62,987 nucleotides of DNA, taken from NCBI RefSeq assembly GCF_014762745.1, contig NZ_JABURJ010000119.1:1-62987 (forward strand), given 5' to 3'. The translations under genes were made by a program, and so were the position numbers. The notes beneath the pieces were generated by a model. It was not told the origin of the DNA. It saw only the letters and a program-made list of their open reading frames with translations, and did not search any database. Shown here one piece after another: positions 1-7,801 of the stretch. How positions within the stretch are numbered: the stretch's first letter is position 1; each line of letters opens with the position of its first letter. The DNA is from Kangiella sp. (GTDB taxonomy: Bacteria > Pseudomonadota > Gammaproteobacteria > Enterobacterales > Kangiellaceae).

Positions 1-914
1 CGAGCTTTCATGAGTTTAAGCATCCGGATATGCCGGAGATTACGATTCGTGATTATGCGGAGCCGATTGATTCGGCGAATATGACACCGGAGGATTGGTA
101 TCTGATTGCGCAGGATATTCAGGACAATTACGACGATTATGATGGTTTTGTGGTGCTGCATGGCACCGATACCATGGCGTACACGGCGTCGGCTTTGTCG
201 TTTATGCTCGAAGGTTTGCAGAAGCCGGTGATTCTGACCGGGTCGCAGATTCCGTTGACTCAGCTTCGTACCGATGCGCGCGATAATTTAATCAATGCGG
301 TGTTTCTGGCGGCCAACCACCCTATTCCTGAAGTCTGTCTGTTTTTCCATGATCATCTGCATCGCGGCAATCGTTGCACCAAAACCGATGCTGATGGTTT
401 CGCTGCCTTTTCATCGCCAAACATGCCGCCATTGGCCAGCATCGGCAGCACCATTAAAGTGCGCGACCATTTAGTCTTTAAGCAGAATAAGCCTGAATTG
501 AATGTGCAGAAGTTCAGCTCACCGAAGATTGCCATTCTTACCCTGTTCCCCGGTATTTCAGCGGATCTGGTCAAAGGCTTTTTAAGCCAGCCACTCGATG
601 GCGTTGTGTTGCAGTCTTATGGGGCCGGTAATGCACCGATTAAGAATAAAGCATTGATGGACGCGATTCGCGAAGCCTGCGACAACGGCCAGGTCATCGT
701 TAACTGTACTCAGTGCTTGAAAGGCAGCGTTAATATGGCGACCTATGAAACCGGCAAAGTATTGATGGATGCAGGTGTGATTTCCGGGTATGACATGACC
801 ACCGAAGCGGCGCTGGCGAAGTTGTATTATTTGTTTAGCCGCGGCATGGACAGGCAAAGTATTCGTGAAAAGATGATGACCAATTTAAGGGGTGAATTGA
901 CGGTACCGGAGTGA
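1..914 (+). CDS. ansA: Type I (cytoplasmic) L-asparaginase, 5' end cut by window edge
   Basis: Hydrolyses L-asparagine to aspartate and ammonia. The frame is open to the left edge, and the residues before the first internal ATG (position 30) still align with the AnsA family (a SFHEFKHPDMPE-like stretch), so the true start lies outside the window. Visible family signatures are LHGTDTMAYTASALSFML, the TGSQIPL segment after it, and NCTQCLKGSVNM near the C-terminus. There is no signal peptide in the visible part, and the AnsA-like rather than AnsB-like sequence argues for the cytoplasmic type. It is followed directly by a terminator hairpin. It fits the amino-acid-catabolic theme of the window. 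Only about the first 35-40 residues appear to be missing, judged from my recollection of E. coli AnsA. Confidence 0.93.
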   Translation, partial: SFHEFKHPDMPEITIRDYAEPIDSANMTPEDWYLIAQDIQDNYDDYDGFVVLHGTDTMAYTASALSFMLEGLQKPVILTGSQIPLTQLRTDARDNLINAVFLAANHPIPEVCLFFHDHLHRGNRCTKTDADGFAAFSSPNMPPLASIGSTIKVRDHLVFKQNKPELNVQKFSSPKIAILTLFPGISADLVKGFLSQPLDGVVLQSYGAGNAPIKNKALMDAIREACDNGQVIVNCTQCLKGSVNMATYETGKVLMDAGVISGYDMTTEAALAKLYYLFSRGMDRQSIREKMMTNLRGELTVPE

Positions 915-928
915 TTGGTTTGATTTAG

Positions 929-1205
929 GTAGGGGCAGACCGATGTGTCTGCCCTTTTTTGTATATGGTCTATGAGATCATTGGGCGCACACATAGGTGC
1001 GCCCCTACCATCTAAGAGCTAAGAGCAGATTCCCTAAAGGGATTCCCTTCGGTCGCCTGATTTCAAGTTCAGGCAGGCAATTCTCCAAGAATTGCCACTG
1101 CATTCCCCACATCTGACTGACAGGACGTCAGGAATGCAGGTTTTGCAGGAGCAAAAACCTGCCCTGTGGGTCAGATGACAAGCTTGTGGGGTTGGCGCTA
1201 TTCCT
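929..1205. repeat. Hairpin-module repeat, tandem copy 1
   Basis: The unit begins GTAGGGGCAGAC and ends GGTTGGCGCTATTCC. Between them lie the terminator-like hairpin, a GGGCGCAC/GTGCGCCC hairpin (about 983-1004), the word AGAGCAGAT, a block of at least five further hairpins (1031-1177), and the word ATGACAAG. The same backbone recurs at 1227-1385 with a different, shorter insert between AGAGCAGAT and ATGACAAG. No convincing gene lies here. Confidence 0.8.
931..960 (+). terminator. Intrinsic terminator after ansA
   Basis: GGGGCAGAC and GTCTGCCC flank a 6-nt loop and are followed by a run of six T. It lies 17 bases after the ansA stop. The same hairpin recurs at 1230-1257 as part of a duplicated repeat, so it belongs to a mobile or duplicating unit as well as serving as a terminator. 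Confidence 0.8.
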
Positions 1206-1226
1206 GATGGTGATTCCGTTATTCTG

Positions 1227-1385
1227 GTAGGGGCAGACCTGTGTGTCTGCCCTTTTTGTATATGGTGGCTGAAGATTTTGGGCGGGCACATTGGTACCCA
1301 AGGGGCAGACTCCCCGCCCCTACCACCTAAGAGCAGATCCTGATTTTCATCAGGATGACAAGACTTTGAGGTTGGCGCTATTCCT
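1227..1385. repeat. Hairpin-module repeat, tandem copy 2
   Basis: A shorter direct copy of the 929-1205 unit. It begins GTAGGGGCAGAC, carries its own hairpin with a T-run (1230-1257), then GGGGCAGACTCCCCGCCCC-like sequence, AGAGCAGAT, a single hairpin (CCTGA, loop, TCAGG at about 1339-1354), ATGACAAG and GGTTGGCGCTATTCC. On the minus strand it lies downstream of the lysine-ketoglutarate reductase gene, so it also occupies that gene's 3' flank. Confidence 0.8.
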
Positions 1386-1406
1386 TCAATCTTGTCATAC
1401 CGTGGA

Positions 1407-2666
1407 TTAGGACAAATACTCTTTCAAGTACTCGTAGTTTGGTGTTAACTGACCTTTGTAGACGATAACTGCGTCGGCGAGGTCTTTTGGCAAGCCGCAT
1501 TCTGCAAATGGTTTGCTTAAGTCCATACGCATGATTTGTGGTGCGTAGGTGGTTAATGCTTTGGAGAAGTCGTTGGAGGCGTCAATCGGTAGCTCGCATG
1601 GCAGGTTGTCAATGGACATGACGGTGACGCCGTTCCAGCTGATGCCGTCAATGCTTTCCTCTGTGTCGACGTTGTAAGTGAAGGCTGGGTTGTCGCTGTC
1701 GGAGGCTTTGGTTGTGCATTCGAGGCTGCCGTTGATGTCGCAGCTGATGTCGCCGATGACTAGTGGCAGTTTGTCTTTGTTTTGCTGCATGCGTTCTTTA
1801 GTCAGGTGTTTCGGGTACATCTCTTCCCAGTATGGGGTTTGCAGCAGGATGTTGAATTTGCCGAGCACCTGATCGAATGTGCTTTCGTACAGTTCGCTTC
1901 CTTTGTCGACGAATTCTTGCATCTTGAATTCGCCACCGTCTTTGCGGCGATTGATGTGACGGCTGCTCAGTACGGCATAAAAGCTGCCTTCCGGCAAGTT
2001 ACCGGCCAGGAAGTCTTTGGCGCTGACTTTCGGCAGTCCTAACCATTCGCAGACTTCGATTGAGCCTTTGCCGACTTTGCCGGTGCCGACGACTAGCGCG
2101 CGGATCGGTTCGCCTTGTGACAAATCAAATTGCTCAAGCGACTTTTTAAGATTCTCAACCGTGCCATAGGTGTGGGTCATTTTCAGATCCGACAAAGGCG
2201 TTGTTAATCCTTTTTGTGCCAATTTTTGCCCCAGAATGGCAAAGCTATCCACAGCACCGGCGATACCGGCATAGCGACCGAAGGCAATGGTTCTTTGGCC
2301 GGTTGCGGGATCAACAATCGGTTCGTAATCCAACAGCGTTGCTTCTTCATCGAGGAATTTCTGCAGCAAAGGCATGTTGTATTCCTGGCCTTTGATGGTG
2401 TGAGAAAAGGCTAAGTGTACCTGGCCGTGTTTAATTGAGTCAACGGGTGGTTCTTTAATGCCTAAAACGAATTCTGCCTGGTCTGGAGAGGAAGGATAAA
2501 TGGCACCGGCGGCTTGGTATTCCTGATCTGAAAAAATGCGGATATCGCAGGGTTCTAATTCGATGGTGAAGCCTTGTTCGGTTAAGGTCTTAACGGCCTC
2601 TGGCGTTAACGGGGCTCGTTTCTCCCACTTATTCTTATGTTCTTTTCGAATAATCGTTTTAAGCAT
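1407..2666 (-). CDS. Stand-alone lysine-2-oxoglutarate reductase (LKR; saccharopine-forming)
   Basis: Predicted to condense lysine with 2-oxoglutarate to give saccharopine, the first step of the saccharopine route of lysine breakdown. The 419 residues resemble the N-terminal LKR half of eukaryotic bifunctional AASS. They show an N-terminal WEKRAPLTPEAVKTL segment, FSHTIKGQEYNMPLL, FGRYAGIAGAVDSF, a nucleotide-binding VVGTGKVGKGSIEV loop near residue 195, IGDISCDINGSLE, and MSIDNLPCELPIDAS near the C-terminus. The saccharopine dehydrogenase half is absent here; a candidate partner lies at 17073-18215. The ATG start has an AGGG-type ribosome site about 5 bases upstream. It reads in the same direction as the YeaC-like gene 50 bases upstream. 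The family assignment is firm; the cofactor (NADPH or NADH) cannot be read from sequence. Confidence 0.88.
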   Translation of the reverse strand: MLKTIIRKEHKNKWEKRAPLTPEAVKTLTEQGFTIELEPCDIRIFSDQEYQAAGAIYPSSPDQAEFVLGIKEPPVDSIKHGQVHLAFSHTIKGQEYNMPLLQKFLDEEATLLDYEPIVDPATGQRTIAFGRYAGIAGAVDSFAILGQKLAQKGLTTPLSDLKMTHTYGTVENLKKSLEQFDLSQGEPIRALVVGTGKVGKGSIEVCEWLGLPKVSAKDFLAGNLPEGSFYAVLSSRHINRRKDGGEFKMQEFVDKGSELYESTFDQVLGKFNILLQTPYWEEMYPKHLTKERMQQNKDKLPLVIGDISCDINGSLECTTKASDSDNPAFTYNVDTEESIDGISWNGVTVMSIDNLPCELPIDASNDFSKALTTYAPQIMRMDLSKPFAECGLPKDLADAVIVYKGQLTPNYEYLKEYLS

Positions 2667-2716
2667 AACTACCCTATTTTGCTGTAATTTGAGATGAGAA
2701 CTGACTGGAATGGTTA

Positions 2717-3034
2717 TTAATCGTCAGAATTGTCAATTGTTTTGGAGTCAATCAAGTGACCTTGTTGGCGAAGCCTGTCATTTGAAGACAGGCCTTCGAA
2801 TTCACTGCGCATTTTTTTGCCGGTCTGAATTTCACCCTTTGCTGAAATAGTGAAAGGCTCATCACTGGCGTTATGGCGTGCGTTATAGAGCATAATCGCC
2901 TGCATGCAGTTTTCGCGCTGCGCTTCGGTCAAAGCCGAGCCATCGGGCCATTTACCGGTTTCAACTGCTTCGGTAAAGCGCTCAATAAGGTCTGGTGTAA
3001 GCGAGTCTACAAGTTGGCTGTAGTCAATTGACAC
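2717..3034 (-). CDS. YeaC-like DUF1315 protein
   Basis: A small soluble protein of about 105 residues with the DUF1315 core: SLTPDLIERFTEAVETGKWP, then ALTEAQRENCMQAIMLYNARH. I chose the GTG start at 3034 because a GGAG ribosome site lies 9 bases upstream and the first residues then match the family. The longer reading to 3082 adds an unrelated N-terminus. The acidic, low-complexity tail is less conserved. Function is not established for the family. It may be cotranscribed with the LKR gene 50 bases downstream. Confidence 0.82.
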   Translation of the reverse strand: MSIDYSQLVDSLTPDLIERFTEAVETGKWPDGSALTEAQRENCMQAIMLYNARHNASDEPFTISAKGEIQTGKKMRSEFEGLSSNDRLRQQGHLIDSKTIDNSDD

Positions 3035-3134
3035 GATAAAAGTCTCCACAACGAATGCTGTCCGAAACAAAATTGGGCGCAATTATCCTCGATTTTGTTA
3101 TGAGTTGCCAGTATCAAAAAGTATCAGCTGTAAC

Positions 3135-3935
3135 TTATTGTTTTTCGTGCATTTCCTTTTCGATTTCCTGTAATTGCTTACGAATAAGAACAATGTTGTT
3201 CAGAATATGAGCTTCTGTTTTTTGGCTTCGCTCTAAGGCTTTTTTCTGCTCTTTAACTTCATCAAGATTGTTCAAGACCAGAGCAATGAACAGGTTGATG
3301 ATGATAAAGGTGCCGATAACGATAAAGCTAACGTAGAAAATCCAGGCCCAATTGTAATGTTCCAGATCCATGTACATAATCTGAGTCCAGCTTTCCAGTG
3401 TTACTATTCGGAACAGGGTCAACATGGAAGTTCCCAGATCGCCCCAATACTGAGGGTTTGTTTCATGGAATAGATTAAAGCCAGCAACTGCGTAGATGTA
3501 GAAAAGGACCAGCATCAAAACTACCACATGGAACATCGAAGGGATGGTTTTAATAAGGGTAGTAACTATCAAACGTAGTTCGGGAAGCACCGAAATCAGA
3601 CGCGCAACCCTTAATAGACGTAGCAAACGCCCAATAACTGCAAATTGGCCGGTGAATGGGATAAGTGCGACAACGACAATAGAAAAATCAAAAACATTCC
3701 AGCCATCTTTAAAGTACTTTTTAACATCAGGAGCGCAGGCATAAAGCTTTAAAACTACCTCAATGACAAAGATACCTAAGATGATGGCATGAGCGGTTTC
3801 AATCCAATCCAGCTGGGTCTGCGATAGGCTGCGACTGGTTTCTACTCCAATTAAGATACCGCTTAAAACAATGACTGAAATAATAAAGCGTTCGAACCAT
3901 TTATCGTGTACTAAAGCATTAATCCTTGCGTGCAT
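3135..3935 (-). CDS. Bacterial voltage-gated sodium channel (NaChBac/NavAb type)
   Basis: Single-domain six-helix ion channel, predicted to form a tetramer in the inner membrane. S1-S4 occupy roughly residues 15-120. S4 shows four arginines at three-residue spacing (R103, R106, R109, R112), the classical voltage-sensor pattern. The pore loop contains TLESW at residues 179-183, the selectivity filter of sodium-selective bacterial channels. S6 (about 200-222) is followed by an acidic neck and a heptad-like coiled coil to residue 266, the usual tetramerisation tail. The length matches the family (about 265-275). Such channels occur in halophilic and marine bacteria and are linked to motility and pH homeostasis. 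The ATG start lacks a strong ribosome site. Confidence 0.92.
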   Translation of the reverse strand: MHARINALVHDKWFERFIISVIVLSGILIGVETSRSLSQTQLDWIETAHAIILGIFVIEVVLKLYACAPDVKKYFKDGWNVFDFSIVVVALIPFTGQFAVIGRLLRLLRVARLISVLPELRLIVTTLIKTIPSMFHVVVLMLVLFYIYAVAGFNLFHETNPQYWGDLGTSMLTLFRIVTLESWTQIMYMDLEHYNWAWIFYVSFIVIGTFIIINLFIALVLNNLDEVKEQKKALERSQKTEAHILNNIVLIRKQLQEIEKEMHEKQ

Positions 3936-4110
3936 AATCTTGTATTTTTGGTGCTGACTGATGGAGCGAAAATTACCAGCAAAAATTCACCGAGGCAATC
4001 ACAAAAGTGTAACCAGAGCTAACCTGCCTCACGAGCAGCACCTTTCATAAAAACTATTAACCATGATTAATTGATTATTAATACCTATCTAAGTATAAAA
4101 CTGTCAGTCT

Positions 4111-4142
4111 TTTATACAAAATTTATAGACCTTTTGTATAAA
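4111..4142. promoter_or_regulatory. Perfect 11-bp inverted repeat upstream of the HD-GYP gene
   Basis: TTTATACAAAA at 4111-4121 and TTTTGTATAAA at 4132-4142 are exact reverse complements separated by 10 bases, ending 69 bases before the HD-GYP start. The arrangement could be an operator for a dimeric regulator or an mRNA hairpin. No regulator is identified. The rest of the 3936-4211 gap shows nothing else I can name. Confidence 0.45.
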
Positions 4143-4211
4143 TGTGATAGAGTTAACTAATTCTGAACCTTATGGTTCTCGTTTGGGGTTAGATGCGTAT
4201 CACAGGTCATT

Positions 4212-5429
4212 ATGTCTCTAAAGGTTAAAATTCCTGCTGACTCATTACAGCTAGGCATGTATGTCGTAGAACTCGACAGGCCTTGGCTTGATGTGCCTTT
4301 GATGTTCCAAAAGCTTGTCGTCAAGCGCGAAGTTGAGCTCAAAACCCTCAAAGAATACTGCAAATACGTCTATATCGAAGTCGACGAACAATTCTGGTCA
4401 CTACAAAAAGACAAGCTCAAAGCCAAGGCAAAGACAGCCCCTCTTCCTGAAAATACGCCATTACACCATGAGTTAAAGCGTGCTCATGGCACCTACGAAG
4501 CCGCTCGTGAAGAAGCCATTAATATATTTGAGCTGGCCAAAATGGGCATGCGAATTGATATTGGCCACACCCGTCGTGTTATTCAAAGCTGCATGATCAG
4601 CATTATGTCGAATGCCAATGCTTTATTCTGGCTGACCCGTATCAAGGACAAAAGCCAATTTACCGCCGAACACAGCGTTCGAGTAGCCATTCTTGCCATT
4701 GCATTAGGTAAATACCTTAAGCTAGATGAGCAACAGCTGGAACTGCTTGGGCTGTGTGGAATGCTACACGACCTGGGCAAAACTCAGATCCCGGAAGAAA
4801 TTGTCGATAAACCCTGCCAACTGACTCAGGTCGAAATGCGCGTCATGCAAAAGCACACCATTCTGGGCTATGAGCTGGTCAATTCAGACCCATCGATTAA
4901 TCAGACGGTTAAAGACGTGATTAAAAACCATCATGCACACATTGATGGTACTGGTTACCCTAAATTGCCAGCCGAACAAATTAGTTTTTATTGCCGCATC
5001 ATCAGTATCGTCGACGCTTACGACACCATGACCAGTGATACCTGCTACAAGCGCAGTATTTCCGCGCGCGATGCGTTGAAAGAATTATTTAACCAGCGCA
5101 ATAAGCAGTTTGATGGTGAGCTAGTCGAAGCCTTTATTCGCATGCTCGGTATCTACCCTCCTGGTACATTAGTTGAAATGAGCAATGGCGAGGTCGGTAT
5201 TGTGATTTCAACTCATCCTGAGAAAAAGTTAAAACCTAAAGTCGAATTGGTTCGTGATAGCGAAGGCAAACTGCGCAAATCGTTAATCATTGACCTAAGC
5301 AAGCTCCCATCTGATAAATCAGGCATGCGCTACTCTATCAAGCGTCCACTGGCTGACGGTGCCATGGGTTTCGATATGAGAAGCTATATTCAGCAAACCC
5401 ATCATATTCAATCGAAGAACCAGCGCTAA
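4212..5429 (+). CDS. HD-GYP domain cyclic-di-GMP phosphodiesterase with DUF3391 N-terminus
   Basis: Predicted to hydrolyse cyclic di-GMP. The N-terminal ~130 residues match DUF3391 (KIPADSLQLGMYVVELDRPW, then a second conserved patch KTLKEYCKYVYIEVDE). The HD-GYP domain follows: EHSVRVAILAIALGK, then MLHDLGK with the HD pair at H186-D187, then NHHAHIDGTGYP with the GYP motif at 248-250. All metal-binding motifs appear intact, so activity is expected. There is no signal peptide or membrane segment. An inverted repeat at 4111-4142 lies in its upstream region. A GGDEF cyclase is encoded at 7802-9820, so both making and breaking of the messenger are represented locally, though not in one operon. 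Confidence 0.9.
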   Translation: MSLKVKIPADSLQLGMYVVELDRPWLDVPLMFQKLVVKREVELKTLKEYCKYVYIEVDEQFWSLQKDKLKAKAKTAPLPENTPLHHELKRAHGTYEAAREEAINIFELAKMGMRIDIGHTRRVIQSCMISIMSNANALFWLTRIKDKSQFTAEHSVRVAILAIALGKYLKLDEQQLELLGLCGMLHDLGKTQIPEEIVDKPCQLTQVEMRVMQKHTILGYELVNSDPSINQTVKDVIKNHHAHIDGTGYPKLPAEQISFYCRIISIVDAYDTMTSDTCYKRSISARDALKELFNQRNKQFDGELVEAFIRMLGIYPPGTLVEMSNGEVGIVISTHPEKKLKPKVELVRDSEGKLRKSLIIDLSKLPSDKSGMRYSIKRPLADGAMGFDMRSYIQQTHHIQSKNQR

Positions 5430-5504
5430 TTTTAGACTTCTGTTTCTCCACATAATATTGACGTTCGACCTAATAGACTCCCCTGCATATTTTTTAAAGC
5501 CAAA

Positions 5505-5535
5505 AGCAGATCCTGAATCAAGTTCAGGATGACAA
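5505..5535. repeat. REP-like palindrome, left arm of an inverted pair
   Basis: This 31-base unit has the form AGCAGAT-CCTGAA-loop-TTCAGG-ATGACAA. It contains a 7-bp stem TCCTGAA/TTCAGGA with a 5-base loop. An exact inverted copy lies at 5678-5708. The flanking words AGCAGAT and ATGACAA are the same ones that border the variable insert of the repeats at 1021-1363. Confidence 0.8.
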
Positions 5536-5677
5536 GCTTGAAAGTTTTTTCAATAGGTACAATTTAGTTGCTCAACTTAAATTAGTTGAGCTCAAAAAAG
5601 CTCCTTTTTTGTTCAGTTTTTATCAATCAACTAACGCCAATTGAAACTCATAATTAAGGTTTACCTTGCTCACAATT

Positions 5678-5708
5678 TTGTCATCCTGAACTTGATTCAG
5701 GATCTGCT
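5678..5708. repeat. REP-like palindrome, right arm of an inverted pair
   Basis: Perfect reverse complement of 5505-5535, 142 bases away, just before the antiporter gene. The gap 5430-5833 holds this pair and a weak hairpin with a T-run near 5588-5611 (GAGCT, loop, AGCTC then TTTTTT), possibly the HD-GYP terminator. No gene is visible in the gap. Confidence 0.8.
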
Positions 5709-5833
5709 CTTAGATATGAGATCAATATTTGTATTACAAAAGTGACGCCTAAGCGCTTGATTTATAAATCTCAGCGCAAGACAATGAGCCTTCATAACAA
5801 TAACTCTTGTAACGGAACGCAACGGGAATTTTC

Positions 5834-7705
5834 ATGACACCAGATTTAGCATTAACTCTATCTGCAGTTTTAGCCATCGGGATCGGTGCCCAGTGGTTAG
5901 CCTGGTATTTAAAGCAACCCTCAATTCTCTTCCTGTTATTGATCGGGATTATTATCGGCCCTGTGCTTGGCTGGTTCAATCCTGATGAAACTTTGGGCGA
6001 TTTGCTGTTTCCCTTTATATCACTTGGCGTTGCCGTCATTCTCTTCGAAGGGTCTCTAACGCTGGAGTTCCATGAGGTCAAAAGTCATGGCCGCGTGGTT
6101 CAGCTGCTGGTTTCGGTCGGAGTGCTGATCACCATCGCCATTGCCGGTGCGGCGGCTTATTTCCTGTTCGATATGCATCCGTTGATTGCCCTGCTTTTCG
6201 GTGCACTGGTTTGCGTAACCGGCCCTACCGTCATCATTCCTATTCTGCGCAATTTACGCGCCAATAGAAACATCAGCAACGTGCTACGCTGGGAAGGCAT
6301 CATCATTGACCCTATCGGCGCTATCGCAGTGGTATTGGTCTATGAGTACATCATTTCAGGTGGTTCAGGTGAAAACGCCCTGCTACTGTTCGGTAAAATT
6401 TTATTGGTGGGAGCAGCTCTGGGGATGGCCGGTGCAGCTGTCCTTGCAACGCTGTTGAAGAAACATTGGGTGCCTGAATATTTACGCAATATTTTCACCT
6501 TAGCCTTCGTTCTCCTGGTGTTCTCAATTTCGAATCACATCGAGCATGAGTCAGGACTATTGACCGTCACCATTTTAGGTGTTGCCTTGGCCAACTGGCC
6601 TAAGTTTCCGAAAGATGACATTCTCGATTTCAAAGAGTCACTATCCATCCTTCTAATTTCCGTATTATTTATCGTACTGGCGGCAAGGCTGGACTTAGGC
6701 AGTGTCCAGCAAATTGGTTACACCAGCCTGATCCTACTGGCAATCATCATGTTTGTAGCACGTCCGATTGGCGTCTGGGCATCAAGCATTGGCTCAAAAT
6801 TGAAAACCAACGAGAAGCTGATGATCAGCTGGATTGGCCCTCGCGGCATTGTTGCGGCAGCTATCTCTTCATTATTTGCCATCCGCCTGGAAGAATACGG
6901 GCTGGCTGGTACGGAATTTTTAGTGCCGCTGGTTTTCATCATTATTATCGGCACGGTTTTGATTCAAAGCTTAAGCGCAGCTTTTGTTGGCAACTTGCTA
7001 GGTGTTCGTGAGCCATCAAACAATGGCGTTCTAATTATTGGCAGTAACCCGGTTGCATTGACGGTTGCGAAAGCTTTAAAAGATCATAATGTTGATGTGC
7101 TAATGGCACATAACAACTATAGCAACATCGCCAAGGCGCGTATGGAAGGCATCAGAGTTTACTTCGGCAACCCTATTTCAGAGCATGCAGACAGAAATCT
7201 TGACCTGATTGGTTTTGGCCATGTCTTTGCCATGAGCATGGATCAGGAACTCAACAGTCTTAGCGAACTCAACTTCAGGCATACTTTTGGAAAACAAAAT
7301 ATCTATCGCTTACGCTCTGCTAAAGATAAGAATAAAAATGATCGCCAGGAGAAAGATGAGTACTATCAGTCTCCCTGGTTGTTTGGTGAATCGGTCACAT
7401 ATGGCCAATTGGCCAGCATGATTGCTAAAAATGCGAAAATCAAAGTCACCAATATCACTGAAAACTATACCTTTGAGCAATATCGTAAAGACAATCAAAA
7501 TTACGTTGCTCTGTTTATGATTGACAAGAATGACACCATGAAGGTCTTTTCGTCAGAAACTGAAGGCAAGAACATCAAGGAAGGAACAAAGATTATTTCT
7601 ATGATTATGGATTCAGAAGACCCCAAAGGTGAGCGCCCAACTTCGGCAGGTGCACAAAAAGAGCAGTTTCAAAAACTGGCGCAGAAAGAAAAAGGAATGA
7701 GTTAA
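5834..7705 (+). CDS. CPA1-type cation/proton antiporter with C-terminal RCK-like domain
   Basis: Predicted inner-membrane exchanger of Na+ or K+ for protons. About twelve hydrophobic helices fill residues 5-385, including LFEGSLTLEF in an early helix, VTGPTVIIPIL, and EGIIIDPIGAIAVVLVY, where the membrane aspartate of the CPA1 family is expected. From about residue 395 a Rossmann-like TrkA-N/RCK module begins (NNGVLIIGSNPVALTVAKAL), ending in a charged lysine-rich tail. The 623 residues are longer than NhaP alone, consistent with the added cytosolic regulatory domain. The start is ATG with GGGA 8-9 bases upstream. It stands alone with its own terminator. Ion specificity cannot be decided from sequence. 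Confidence 0.87.
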   Translation: MTPDLALTLSAVLAIGIGAQWLAWYLKQPSILFLLLIGIIIGPVLGWFNPDETLGDLLFPFISLGVAVILFEGSLTLEFHEVKSHGRVVQLLVSVGVLITIAIAGAAAYFLFDMHPLIALLFGALVCVTGPTVIIPILRNLRANRNISNVLRWEGIIIDPIGAIAVVLVYEYIISGGSGENALLLFGKILLVGAALGMAGAAVLATLLKKHWVPEYLRNIFTLAFVLLVFSISNHIEHESGLLTVTILGVALANWPKFPKDDILDFKESLSILLISVLFIVLAARLDLGSVQQIGYTSLILLAIIMFVARPIGVWASSIGSKLKTNEKLMISWIGPRGIVAAAISSLFAIRLEEYGLAGTEFLVPLVFIIIIGTVLIQSLSAAFVGNLLGVREPSNNGVLIIGSNPVALTVAKALKDHNVDVLMAHNNYSNIAKARMEGIRVYFGNPISEHADRNLDLIGFGHVFAMSMDQELNSLSELNFRHTFGKQNIYRLRSAKDKNKNDRQEKDEYYQSPWLFGESVTYGQLASMIAKNAKIKVTNITENYTFEQYRKDNQNYVALFMIDKNDTMKVFSSETEGKNIKEGTKIISMIMDSEDPKGERPTSAGAQKEQFQKLAQKEKGMS

Positions 7706-7714
7706 ACATTAGTC

Positions 7715-7747
7715 CATAAAAAACTCTCGTCTTGGCGGGAGTTTTTG
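7715..7747 (+). terminator. Intrinsic terminator after the antiporter
   Basis: AACTCTCG and CGGGAGTT pair (one G-U) around a short loop and are followed by TTTTTGTG. It begins about 14 bases after the antiporter stop codon. Confidence 0.75.
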
Positions 7748-7801
7748 TGATTGCTATTAGCTGGCTTAAAATCTATTGAAACCAGTCGAGATAGCATCTC
7801 C

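Noticed and set aside
1034-1291. 85-residue open frame on the minus strand within the left repeat region
   Set aside because: It consists wholly of the hairpin-repeat sequence, has no ribosome site of note and reads as low-quality protein. It is best explained as repeat DNA.
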